Shown: positions 1 to 5,965 of the stretch, piece after piece
How the letters are laid out: every line of letters starts with the position of its first letter
Position numbering within the stretch: the stretch's first letter is position 1
NCBI GenBank assembly: GCA_030146905.1
Contig: JASLAV010000113.1
Location: 1-6,210 of the forward strand
Source of the DNA: Lentzea sp.
Lineage (GTDB): Bacteria; Actinomycetota; Actinomycetes; Mycobacteriales; Pseudonocardiaceae
Direction of reading: 5' to 3'
DNA length: 6,210 bases
Translations under genes and position numbers: made by a program
The notes under the pieces: model-generated
Seen by the model: the letters and a program-made list of their open reading frames with translations, nothing else
Database searches by the model: none
What the model was told of the DNA's origin: nothing

Positions 1-211
1 GGTCGTCGTCGCGGGCGGCGAGCAGTGCAACTGGGAAGAGCTGCGCACCACGGTCAAGGACGCGCTCGACGCCGGTGCGGCGGGGGCGTGCGTCGGTCGC
101 AACGTGTTCCAGCACGACGACGTCAAGCAGGCGCTGACCGAGCTGCGGGCCACCGTGCACGGCAGCGCCACCACGAACTTCGCAGGCGCAACCGAAAGGC
201 GTTCCGCATGA
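1..211 (+). CDS. griI: Class I aldolase, C-terminal fragment (GriI / ADH synthase-like)
   Basis: Partial gene; its 5' part lies before the window and the reading frame runs from base 2. The 69 visible residues begin VVVAGGEQ and contain DALDAGAAGACVGRNVFQHD. This is the last beta strand and phosphate-binding loop (GRNVFQ) of the archaeal-type class I fructose-bisphosphate aldolase (DeoC/LacD) family. Known members of this family include 2-amino-3,7-dideoxy-D-threo-hept-6-ulosonate synthase (AroA') and GriI. GriI condenses aspartate 4-semialdehyde with dihydroxyacetone phosphate to give the C7 precursor of 3-amino-4-hydroxybenzoate. The Schiff-base lysine would lie upstream and cannot be seen. 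The GriI assignment rests mainly on the next gene, its usual partner. Its TGA overlaps that gene's ATG as ATGA, so the two are probably translationally coupled. The last dozen or so residues (NFAGATERRSA) look like a non-conserved tail. Confidence 0.9.
   Translation, partial: VVVAGGEQCNWEELRTTVKDALDAGAAGACVGRNVFQHDDVKQALTELRATVHGSATTNFAGATERRSA
194..199 (+). promoter_or_regulatory. Ribosome binding site for the DHQ synthase II-like gene
   Basis: GAAAGG lies 8 nt before the ATG at 208, inside the end of the aldolase gene. It supports this ATG over the in-frame upstream ATG at 25. Translation from 25 would give an Arg-rich, unconserved extension that lies wholly inside the aldolase coding sequence. 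Confidence 0.6.
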
Positions 212-1323
212 GTGAGAAGACCGAGCTGAACGCCGTCTGGTGCGACCTCACCCATCTCGGCGACGATGTCGGCGACGTGCTGCTGAAGGCGTTGCAGACG
301 CCCGCTTCCGGTGTCCTGCTGACCCCGCGGCAGCTGCCGTCGGAGTCGCTGCCCGACCGGGTCCGCACCGCCGTGCTGGTGCGCGACGCGGCCGAGCTGG
401 CCGGCGTCGACACCACCCGGCCGGTCACGTTCGTCGCGACCGACCACACCGTGCTGCGGCAGCTGCCCGCCACGGCCCTGCGCGGCCTGTGGATCGACGT
501 GGCCGACGCCGGCGGGATGAACGCGGCGGTGACGGCGCTCGACGAGGTCGACCTGCTGATCATCAGCTTCCGCGACCAGACCAACATCCCGCTCGAGCTC
601 GTGCTCGCCGAGGCGCAGTCACGGGTCACCACGGTGATCAAGCAGGTCGGCGGCATCGAGGACGCCGTCGTGACCAAGGGCGTCCTGCAGCACGGTCCGG
701 ACGCGGTGCTGCTGCGCACCGAGACCGCGGCCGACCTCGCCGCCGTGGCGAAGGCGTTCGAGGAGAACCAGACCGAGCAGGTGGACCTCGTGCCCGCCGA
801 GGTCGTCGAGGCCAGGTCGATCGGGATGGGCATGCGCGGCTGCGTGGACACCGCCGCGCTGTTCGCCGAGGACGAGGGGATGCTCGTCGGGTCGACCTCC
901 TCCGGCGGTCTGCTGGTGTGCGCCGAGGTGCACTACCTGCCGTACATGAACCTGCGGCCGTTCCGCGTGAACGCGGGCGCCGTGCACTCGTACGTGTGGA
1001 CGCCCGCCAACCGGACCGCCTACATCACCGACCTGTCCGCGGGCGAGCCGGTGCTGGCGGTGTCCACGTCCGGCCGGGCGCGGCCGCTGGTGGTGGGCCG
1101 GATCAAGACGGAGATGCGGCCGTTGCGGCTCATCTCCTGCCGGGTCGAGGACCGGCTGATCAACACGATCGTGCAGGACGACTGGCACGTGCGGCTGTTC
1201 GGCGCCGACGGGTCGGTGCGCAACAGCACGTCCATCGTGCCTGGCGACCAGATGCTCGCGGTGGCCGCCAAGCCGGGCAGGCACGTCGGCATCGCCGTGG
1301 ACGAATCCATCGTGGAGGTGTGA
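208..1323 (+). CDS. griH: 3-dehydroquinate synthase II family enzyme (GriH-like, 3,4-AHBA formation)
   Basis: A 371-residue cytosolic enzyme, full length for the archaeal-type DHQ synthase II (AroB') family. The C-terminal half carries the family signature: EDEGMLVGSTSSGGLLV (about residues 221-237), then PYMNLRPFRVNAGAVHSYVW (245-264), then VVGRIKTEMRPLRL (295-308). The N-terminal part has the expected Lys-containing segment TTVIKQVGGIEDA (141-153). Archaeal members deaminate and cyclise the AroA' product to 3-dehydroquinate. The actinomycete member GriH instead turns the GriI product into 3-amino-4-hydroxybenzoate. Sequence alone does not separate the two activities. The secondary-metabolism setting (carrier proteins, ketosynthases, ligase) favours 3,4-AHBA, because actinomycetes normally make shikimate with standard aroG/aroB. 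It overlaps the aldolase by 4 bp and is followed after 3 bp by the carrier protein gene. Confidence 0.93.
   Translation: MSEKTELNAVWCDLTHLGDDVGDVLLKALQTPASGVLLTPRQLPSESLPDRVRTAVLVRDAAELAGVDTTRPVTFVATDHTVLRQLPATALRGLWIDVADAGGMNAAVTALDEVDLLIISFRDQTNIPLELVLAEAQSRVTTVIKQVGGIEDAVVTKGVLQHGPDAVLLRTETAADLAAVAKAFEENQTEQVDLVPAEVVEARSIGMGMRGCVDTAALFAEDEGMLVGSTSSGGLLVCAEVHYLPYMNLRPFRVNAGAVHSYVWTPANRTAYITDLSAGEPVLAVSTSGRARPLVVGRIKTEMRPLRLISCRVEDRLINTIVQDDWHVRLFGADGSVRNSTSIVPGDQMLAVAAKPGRHVGIAVDESIVEV
1314..1318 (+). promoter_or_regulatory. Ribosome binding site for the free-standing ACP
   Basis: GGAGG lies 8 nt before the ATG at 1327, within the last codons of the preceding gene. This is near-ideal strength and spacing, so the ACP may be translated strongly in its own right. 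Confidence 0.75.
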
Positions 1324-1326
1324 GCA

Positions 1327-1566
1327 ATGGCGGACAAGGAAGTGCTGGACCGGGTGATCGAGCTCATCGCGCAGCGCGGTGACCGCAACGTCAGCGCGCA
1401 GGACGACATCGCGGGACTCGGGCTCGACTCGATCGACGTGGTGTACATCCTGTCGTCGTTCGAGCGGTCGCACGAGGCCGAGTTCGAGGACGCGGACTTC
1501 GACCAGACCGGCTACGGCACGGTGAGCGACCTCGCGGAGACCATCCGCACCAGGATCGAGGGCTGA
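1327..1566 (+). CDS. Free-standing acyl carrier protein
   Basis: 79 residues, the usual ACP size. The phosphopantetheine attachment motif is GLDSID, with Ser35 as the expected site of the 4'-phosphopantetheine arm. Before it comes a predicted first helix (EVLDRVIELIAQRG). After it come an acidic recognition segment (SHEAEFEDADFD) and the closing helix GTVSDLAETIRTRI. As a discrete carrier it would hold an acyl, aryl or aminoacyl group as a thioester for partner enzymes. Its place just before a BtrH-like gene recalls butirosin biosynthesis, where ACP BtrI carries the acyl group that BtrH transfers; this suggests the two proteins are partners here. A second carrier domain is fused to the ketosynthase downstream, so the pathway has two carriers. 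The start is fixed by a strong ribosome binding site. Confidence 0.95.
   Translation: MADKEVLDRVIELIAQRGDRNVSAQDDIAGLGLDSIDVVYILSSFERSHEAEFEDADFDQTGYGTVSDLAETIRTRIEG
1558..1562 (+). promoter_or_regulatory. Ribosome binding site deciding the GTG start of the BtrH-like gene
   Basis: GAGGG, spanning the last ACP codons, lies 9 nt before the GTG at 1572. No in-frame ATG lies near the start of this reading frame, and the conserved region begins within about 25 residues, so GTG 1572 is the best start. Confidence 0.5.
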
Positions 1567-1571
1567 CGGCG

Positions 1572-2597
1572 GTGCGCACCACCCCGTTCTTCGACCCCGA
1601 GGCCTCGCTGGGCTGGCGCAACGGCCCGCTGGACGGGCTGAGCTGCCTGCTGCGCTGCGTCGAGGCGACGCTCCGCTCCGAGGGGTTCTCCAACCACGAG
1701 ATCGCCTGTGCGCTCGCCCGGCCGGTCGACCTGGCAGGCGGGCGGCGCGAGCCGGACTTCCGGCACGGTGAGCTGCGGTGGCGCAACGCCGTCGACGGCG
1801 CCGAGCACTGGGGCGAGCTGCGCGCGGTCGTCGAGTCCGGCAGGCCGGTCACGCTGATGCCCGACCGGTTCTACTGGCCGGGCGACGAGTTCGAGGGCAA
1901 GGAGCACTTCCTCGACCACATGGTGCTCGTGTTCTCGTTCGACGGCACGACGATGCGCGCACTGGACACCGACGCGCCCGCACAGGAGCGGTACACCAGG
2001 ACGATCCCGATCACGGACTCGGTGGTCCACAGCGCCTGCCGCTGGACCACCGTCCACTTCGACCGTCCACAGGAGACGCTCGAGTCGCTGCGGACGACGT
2101 TGCTGGAGCCGATGGCACGGTGGCTGGCAGAAGATTTGGCCGGCCTGCACGGGATCTCCCGCCGCTGGGAGGAGACCGGCCTGACCGGACCTGTCGCCAG
2201 GGCGCTGCACGTGCTCGTCCTCGGCGAGCTGCAGCCCAACCTGTTCACGACGGCGACGGCGGTGGGCGAGTTCTTCCCCGCGGTGGCGGTGAGCGCGTTC
2301 AGGGCGGCGGAGAAGGCGCAGGCGCTGGGCAAGCTGCTGATCGGCGCCCACCGGTTCGGCGGTGACCGGCCGCTCGACGTCGGCGTGTACCAACCGGTGT
2401 TCCGCTCGTTCGGACCACTGGTCAGCGCGCTGACCGAGCTCACGGACGTGCTCCACCGCGAGCTGGGCCTGGTCCGCCCGGCGGCGCGGGAGCGGTCGGA
2501 CGTGCTGTGGCAGCGGATCAACGGGCTGCGCGACTGGTGCTACGCCGATGCGGTCGCCGCACCGCGTTTCCCACAGAAGGCAGAGGAGCGAGGATGA
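1572..2597 (+). CDS. BtrH-like (butirosin biosynthesis protein H family) probable acyltransferase
   Basis: 341 residues from a GTG start. The N-terminal half resembles the BtrH N-terminal domain, which has a papain/C39-peptidase-like fold. The segment GPLDGLSCLLRCVEATL places a candidate nucleophile at Cys25. DHMVLVFSFDGTTMRALDTD (residues 115-134) matches the C39-type 'H-strand-loop-strand-D' pattern, with His116 and Asp132 completing a possible triad. The C-terminal half (from about 165) is helical and Ala/Leu-rich, with no motif I recognise. BtrH transfers a gamma-Glu-GABA-type acyl group from the ACP BtrI to an amine of ribostamycin. By analogy this protein may transfer a carrier-bound acyl group to an amine or hydroxyl, perhaps of 3,4-AHBA or its product; that acceptor is inference. 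No signal peptide is seen, so it should be cytosolic. It starts 5 bp after the ACP and ends in an ATGA overlap with the aminotransferase. An alternative is a cysteine peptidase or amidase of the same fold. Confidence 0.7.
   Translation: MRTTPFFDPEASLGWRNGPLDGLSCLLRCVEATLRSEGFSNHEIACALARPVDLAGGRREPDFRHGELRWRNAVDGAEHWGELRAVVESGRPVTLMPDRFYWPGDEFEGKEHFLDHMVLVFSFDGTTMRALDTDAPAQERYTRTIPITDSVVHSACRWTTVHFDRPQETLESLRTTLLEPMARWLAEDLAGLHGISRRWEETGLTGPVARALHVLVLGELQPNLFTTATAVGEFFPAVAVSAFRAAEKAQALGKLLIGAHRFGGDRPLDVGVYQPVFRSFGPLVSALTELTDVLHRELGLVRPAARERSDVLWQRINGLRDWCYADAVAAPRFPQKAEERG
2582..2588 (+). promoter_or_regulatory. Ribosome binding site for the aminotransferase
   Basis: AGAGGAG lies 5 nt before the ATG at 2594. 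It fixes this start over the in-frame ATG at 2507, which would add 29 unconserved residues lying inside the BtrH-like gene. Confidence 0.7.
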
Positions 2598-3838
2598 GCG
2601 AGCAGGTGCCGGCGCTGGCGCTGGCGGAGTCCCGACGACTGCTCGACCGCGCCGTGCGGGTCGACGCCACGCTGGCCAACGAGGGGTACGTGCTGCCACG
2701 TGACCGCATGGTCGACGGCGAGTACCCGATGTTCGGCGAACGGGGCTCCGGCGCGCACATCTGGGACGTCGACGGGAACCGCTACCTGGACCTCGTGCTG
2801 GCGTACGGGACCGTGATCCTCGGGCACGCGGACCCCGTGGTGTCCGAGGCCGTGATCCGGGAGATCCGCGACGGCTTCTCCATCACCGTGCGCAAGCGCG
2901 TCCAGGTGGAGCTCGCCGAGCTGCTGACCACCGTGATCCCGGGTGCCGAACAGGTCTTCCTGCTCAAGAGCGGCTCCGACGCGACGAGCGGCGCCGTCCG
3001 CGTTGCGCGGGCGTACACGGGCAGGGAACGGGTCATCCGCTGGGGCTACAACGGCTGGCACGACTGGTGCGCCACCCGTCCGGCCGGTGTCCCCGCACGC
3101 GCCCAGGACGTGGTGAGCTCCTTCCGGTTCAACGACATCTCCAGCCTGGAGAAGGCCTTCCTCGACCACCCCGGCGAGATCGCCTGCCTGCTGATGATGC
3201 CGTTCGAGGAGGTCCCGCCGGAGCCGGGCTTCCTCGCGGAGGCCGCGGAACTGGCACGGCGGCACGGCGCGCTGTTCGTGCTCGACGAGATGCGGTCCGG
3301 CTTCCGCGTCGCACTGGGCGGGGCGCAGGAGCGGTACGGGGTCGTGCCGGACCTGGCCACGTTCGGCAAGGCGATGGCCAACGGCTACCCCATCTCCGCG
3401 CTGACCGGCTCGGCCGAGGTGATGAAGACCGTCGGCGACGTGCACATCAGCTCGACCTACCACGTGAACGGCGCCGAGATGGCGGCCGCGCTGACCACCA
3501 TCCGGCAGCTGCGCGACACGGACGCGCTGGTGAACGTGGAGAAGCTCGGCGCACGCCTGCAGGAGGGCATGGCCGCGCAGATCGCCGAGTCCGGAGTGGA
3601 CGCCCACGTGCTCGGGGTACCGCAGATGCCGTTCACGCGGTTCCGGTACGAGGACGAGGAACTGCGGTCGAGGGTCTCGGACGCCTTCTACACCGCGGTG
3701 ATCCGTCGTGGCGTCCTGCTGCACCCCAACCACCACTGGTACATCAGCGCCGCCATGAGCCAGGAGGACGTCGACGACCTGCTGGCCGCGACGGCGGCGG
3801 GCTTCCAGGCGGCGGAGGCCGCCGCGCGGCGTGGCTAG
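2594..3838 (+). CDS. Class III PLP-dependent aminotransferase, glutamate-1-semialdehyde aminomutase type
   Basis: 414 residues, close to the usual 420-430 of the HemL-like branch of class III aminotransferases. Visible landmarks in order are: GSGAHIWDVDGNRYLDL (51-67); the phosphate-binding KSGSDATSGAVRVAR (125-139); the PLP-stacking YNGWHDW (152-158); Asp231 in VLDEMRSGFR, which pairs with the pyridine nitrogen; and the Schiff-base Lys259 in FGKAMANGYP. A haem role is unlikely, because it sits among carrier protein and ketosynthase genes. Relatives in assembly lines, such as the AMT domains of mycosubtilin and iturin, aminate a beta-keto thioester; others are stand-alone transaminases or aminomutases. 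Here it may aminate a ketosynthase product on a carrier, or make an amino acid building block. It overlaps the BtrH-like gene by 4 bp and the ACP-KS gene by 8 bp. The fold and cofactor are clear; the substrate is unknown. Confidence 0.93.
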   Translation: MSEQVPALALAESRRLLDRAVRVDATLANEGYVLPRDRMVDGEYPMFGERGSGAHIWDVDGNRYLDLVLAYGTVILGHADPVVSEAVIREIRDGFSITVRKRVQVELAELLTTVIPGAEQVFLLKSGSDATSGAVRVARAYTGRERVIRWGYNGWHDWCATRPAGVPARAQDVVSSFRFNDISSLEKAFLDHPGEIACLLMMPFEEVPPEPGFLAEAAELARRHGALFVLDEMRSGFRVALGGAQERYGVVPDLATFGKAMANGYPISALTGSAEVMKTVGDVHISSTYHVNGAEMAAALTTIRQLRDTDALVNVEKLGARLQEGMAAQIAESGVDAHVLGVPQMPFTRFRYEDEELRSRVSDAFYTAVIRRGVLLHPNHHWYISAAMSQEDVDDLLAATAAGFQAAEAAARRG

Positions 3839-5162
3839 GCCGGCCGAGCTGATCAGGTCGCTGCTGGCGGAGAAGCTCGGCGGCGACGACGTGCTGAGGC
3901 TGGGGGAGGATGAACCGCTGGCCGTCCTGGGCGTCGACTCGGTGACCCTGATCTCGCTGGCGGCCGAGCTCCAGCAGCGCAACGGGGTCGGGATCGACGA
4001 CGAGGTCGTGCTGGACCCGGAGGTGTCGATCGCGTCGCTCGCGGCCGCGGCCGGCACCAGAGCCGTGCACGTCGCCGGCGCCGGAGTCGTCGCTCCCACC
4101 GGTGCCGGAGTGCGGGCGTTGTGGGACGGCCTGCTCACGGGCCGGGCGAACCGCATCGACATGCCGTACCGGACGCGGCGCCCGCACAGGGCCGGTGTGC
4201 TGCCCGGTGCGACCGCGGACGAGGTGACCGGTCCCGACCGGTTGATCGGGCTGGTGGTCGTCGCGGCCGAGGAGGCGCTCGCGGAGGCCGGCGAGGTGGA
4301 CCGGTCGCACGTCCACCTCGTGGTCGGGACGACCGACACCGGCGGCAACGCACTGGGGCACGCGCTGACGACGGGGAAGCCGGTGCCCGGTTCGCTCGCG
4401 GGCACGCTCGCGGCCAGGGCGGCGGCCGAACTGGGGCTGGGCGGTGGTGCGACGACGGTGGGCAGCGCGTCCGCGTCGGGTGCCGTCGCCCTCGGCCACG
4501 CCCGGGACCTGCTGGCGAGCGGCGACGCGGCCGAGGTGCTCGTGGTCGGGGCCGACACCGTGTCCGAGACGGCTTTCCAGGGACTGGCGGCACTGCGGAC
4601 GTTGTTCCCGGACGGGTGCCGCCCGTTCAGCAGCGAGCGCGGCGGGATCGCGTTGTCCGAAGGCGCCGCCGCGTTGTTGCTGCGGCGGGGCCGTGGTGCC
4701 GGATCGCTGGCGGGGTACGGCGCGAGCAGCCTCACCACGCACCCGGCGGCCCCCGAACCGGCCGGCATCGAGCTCGCGATCAGGCGCGCCCTGGACGACG
4801 CCGGGATCGAGCCGCGGGACGTGGCGTTCGTCAACACCCACGGGCCCGGCACCAAACTCGGTGACATCGCGGAGATGGCGGCGTTGCGGGCGGTCTTCGG
4901 CGCGGACCTGCCGGTGCTCACCAGCTCGAAGGGCGTGCTGTGGCACCTGCAGGGCGGAGCCGGCGTCGTGGAGTCGCTCGCGTGCCTGCTGTCGCTGCGG
5001 CACCAGACGATCACGCCGACCACGGGCGGCGCGCCGCTCGACCCGGAGTGGTCCGACGTGGACATACCACTCGTGGCGCGGCCGCTGGACGACGCGCGGT
5101 GGGCGCTTTCGATCTCGTGCGGACTCGGCGGTGTGAACACCGCGCTGGTGTGGGGGAGGTGA
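3831..5162 (+). CDS. ACP-ketosynthase fusion with Cys-to-Ser active site
   Basis: 443 residues from GTG. Residues 1-75 are a carrier domain: helix AELIRSLLAEKLG, then GVDSVTL with phosphopantetheine Ser37. Residues 78-443 are a FabF/KS-alpha-type ketosynthase fold: VAGAGVVAPTGAGVRALWDG (81-100) at the start, VNTHGPGTKLGDIAE (335-349) with His337, SSKGVLWHLQGGAG (365-378) with Lys367 and His372, and CGLGGVNTALVW (430-441) at the end. The nucleophile elbow reads VGSASASGAVALGHA, where active enzymes have (S/T)-A-C-(A/T)-S-G. Ser214 (TCC at 4470-4472) replaces the Cys, while both catalytic His are kept. The FGFGG gate is CGLGG. It may therefore act as an acyltransferase, a decarboxylase or a slow condensing enzyme rather than a normal elongating KS. 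It overlaps the aminotransferase by 8 bp; CGGAGG at 3813-3818, 12 nt upstream, is a weak ribosome binding site. The truncated KS-like gene that follows is its likely partner, as in KS-CLF pairs. Confidence 0.92.
   Translation: MARPAELIRSLLAEKLGGDDVLRLGEDEPLAVLGVDSVTLISLAAELQQRNGVGIDDEVVLDPEVSIASLAAAAGTRAVHVAGAGVVAPTGAGVRALWDGLLTGRANRIDMPYRTRRPHRAGVLPGATADEVTGPDRLIGLVVVAAEEALAEAGEVDRSHVHLVVGTTDTGGNALGHALTTGKPVPGSLAGTLAARAAAELGLGGGATTVGSASASGAVALGHARDLLASGDAAEVLVVGADTVSETAFQGLAALRTLFPDGCRPFSSERGGIALSEGAAALLLRRGRGAGSLAGYGASSLTTHPAAPEPAGIELAIRRALDDAGIEPRDVAFVNTHGPGTKLGDIAEMAALRAVFGADLPVLTSSKGVLWHLQGGAGVVESLACLLSLRHQTITPTTGGAPLDPEWSDVDIPLVARPLDDARWALSISCGLGGVNTALVWGR
5153..5159 (+). promoter_or_regulatory. 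Ribosome binding site deciding the start of the CLF-like gene
   Basis: GGGGAGG lies 8 nt before the GTG at 5168, right at the end of the ACP-KS gene. It favours 5168 over the in-frame GTG at 5159, which overlaps the site itself and would have no useful ribosome binding site upstream. Confidence 0.7.
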
Positions 5163-5167
5163 ACGCC

Positions 5168-5965
5168 GTGGCCAGGCTGACAGCTGTCGCGACGGCCGTC
5201 CACGACTGGTCGGGGCACGGCGCGAACGCCCGGCTCGGCAGAGAGGGGTGGGAGAGGGCGCCGGACTTCACCAGGGACGTGGTCAGCCAGTTCGTGCGGA
5301 CCGTGGGCACCGCGGTCGAAGGGATCGGCGGCCTGGTGGACGTCGAGGTGGTCACGGCCACCTGCTACGGCACGGCGCACGTCGCGGAACTGATGCACGA
5401 CCAGCTGCACACCGGCGGGCCGCGGTGGCTGGCTCCGGAGTCGATCGTGAGCTACTCGCCCCACGCCGTCACGTCGGCGGCGGCGCTGGCACACGGCATC
5501 GGTGGCGCGGGCTGCACGCTCGTCGGCACCGATGCCGGGACCTCGGCGCTGGCCCACGCGCTGCGCAGGGTGGCGGTGGGGACGGAGAAGGTCGTCGTCG
5601 CCGGGTACGAGGCGTTGACGGCGCACGCGGTCGAGGCGTTGGCGGAGCTGGGTGTGACCGCTGACGCCGGGACCCGTGAGGCGGTCGCGCTCGTTGTGAC
5701 CGGTGACGGTCCCGGCCGGCCGCTGACCCTGCGGAGGGGCTGCCGGGGCGTCGCCGCGGTGCGGGAGCACTTCGGAGACGTGCCCTCGTACGTCGTCGGA
5801 GACGTGCCCGGGGTGGCCGACCACTTCTCCGACGTGGTGGCCGTCCCAGGGGCGAGCCCGGTGACGGCGTCGTTGCTCGCGCTCGCGCGGGCGTGGGGCG
5901 ACGACGGCGCCCGGCTCGTGATGGCACCCGGAACGGGAGGCGTCGACGCCGTGTTGCTGTCATGA
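5168..5965 (+). CDS. Truncated ketosynthase-like / chain-length-factor-like protein
   Basis: 265 residues, against about 400 for a full KS or CLF. The N-terminal two thirds follow the thiolase-fold KS pattern: a strand plus the small-residue loop VEVVTATCYGTAHVAELM (59-76); SYSPHAVTSAAALAHGIGG (95-113), where KSs have the 'PN..A..vA...G..G' stretch; then CTLVGTDAGTSALAHAL (116-132) and EKVVVAGYEALT (140-151). At the nucleophile position there is Thr121 or Gly124, depending on the alignment, not Cys, nor the Gln of classical CLFs. The second half is compressed to about 85 residues. The two His motifs are not recognisable, although GASPVTASLLALARAW and APGTGGVDAVLLS echo the last KS helix and strand. 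It should be inactive alone and probably serves as a structural partner for the upstream ACP-KS. Pfam Ketoacyl-synt_2 (short KS-like proteins) is a possible home. It starts 5 bp after the KS stop and ends in an ATGA overlap. Confidence 0.82.
   Translation: MARLTAVATAVHDWSGHGANARLGREGWERAPDFTRDVVSQFVRTVGTAVEGIGGLVDVEVVTATCYGTAHVAELMHDQLHTGGPRWLAPESIVSYSPHAVTSAAALAHGIGGAGCTLVGTDAGTSALAHALRRVAVGTEKVVVAGYEALTAHAVEALAELGVTADAGTREAVALVVTGDGPGRPLTLRRGCRGVAAVREHFGDVPSYVVGDVPGVADHFSDVVAVPGASPVTASLLALARAWGDDGARLVMAPGTGGVDAVLLS

Noticed and set aside
25..207. N-terminal extension of the DHQ synthase II-like protein from the ATG at 25
   Set aside because: The extension is Arg-rich, unlike any family member, and overlaps the aldolase coding frame. 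The ATG at 208 has a ribosome binding site and gives the normal family length.
208..1323. Primary shikimate-pathway role for the DHQ synthase II-like enzyme
   Set aside because: It cannot be excluded from sequence alone, but actinomycetes normally use the standard DAHP synthase/AroB route, and the linked carrier, KS and ligase genes favour 3,4-AHBA supply.
1512..2699. Second long minus-strand frame, antisense to the BtrH-like gene
   Set aside because: It has the same cause: compositional bias, repetitive Arg/Pro/Ala/Val content and no supported start or domain.
2594..3838. Annotation as a true HemL (tetrapyrrole biosynthesis)
   Set aside because: The fold and cofactor motifs match, but the gene is embedded in and coupled to a secondary-metabolite operon, so a haem role is not supported.
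4940..5167. Upstream extension of the CLF-like reading frame into the ACP-KS gene
   Set aside because: It overlaps conserved KS C-terminal sequence and encodes no KS-like residues. The strong ribosome binding site at 5153-5159 points to GTG 5168.
5773..5809. Short direct repeat CGGAGACGTGCCC at 5773-5785 and 5797-5809, in frame (GDVP...GDVP)
   Set aside because: It is only 13 bp with an in-frame 24-bp spacing, inside a coding region of biased composition. It lies in the compressed C-terminal part of the CLF-like protein but is too short to support a duplication or a binding site.
2540..5824. Very long open frame on the minus strand (1094 codons)
   Set aside because: It lies antisense to three well-supported genes with clear family motifs. 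Its translation is low-complexity Arg/His/Pro/Ala-rich with no recognisable domain. Long antisense frames are expected in high-GC actinomycete genes because stop codons are rare there.
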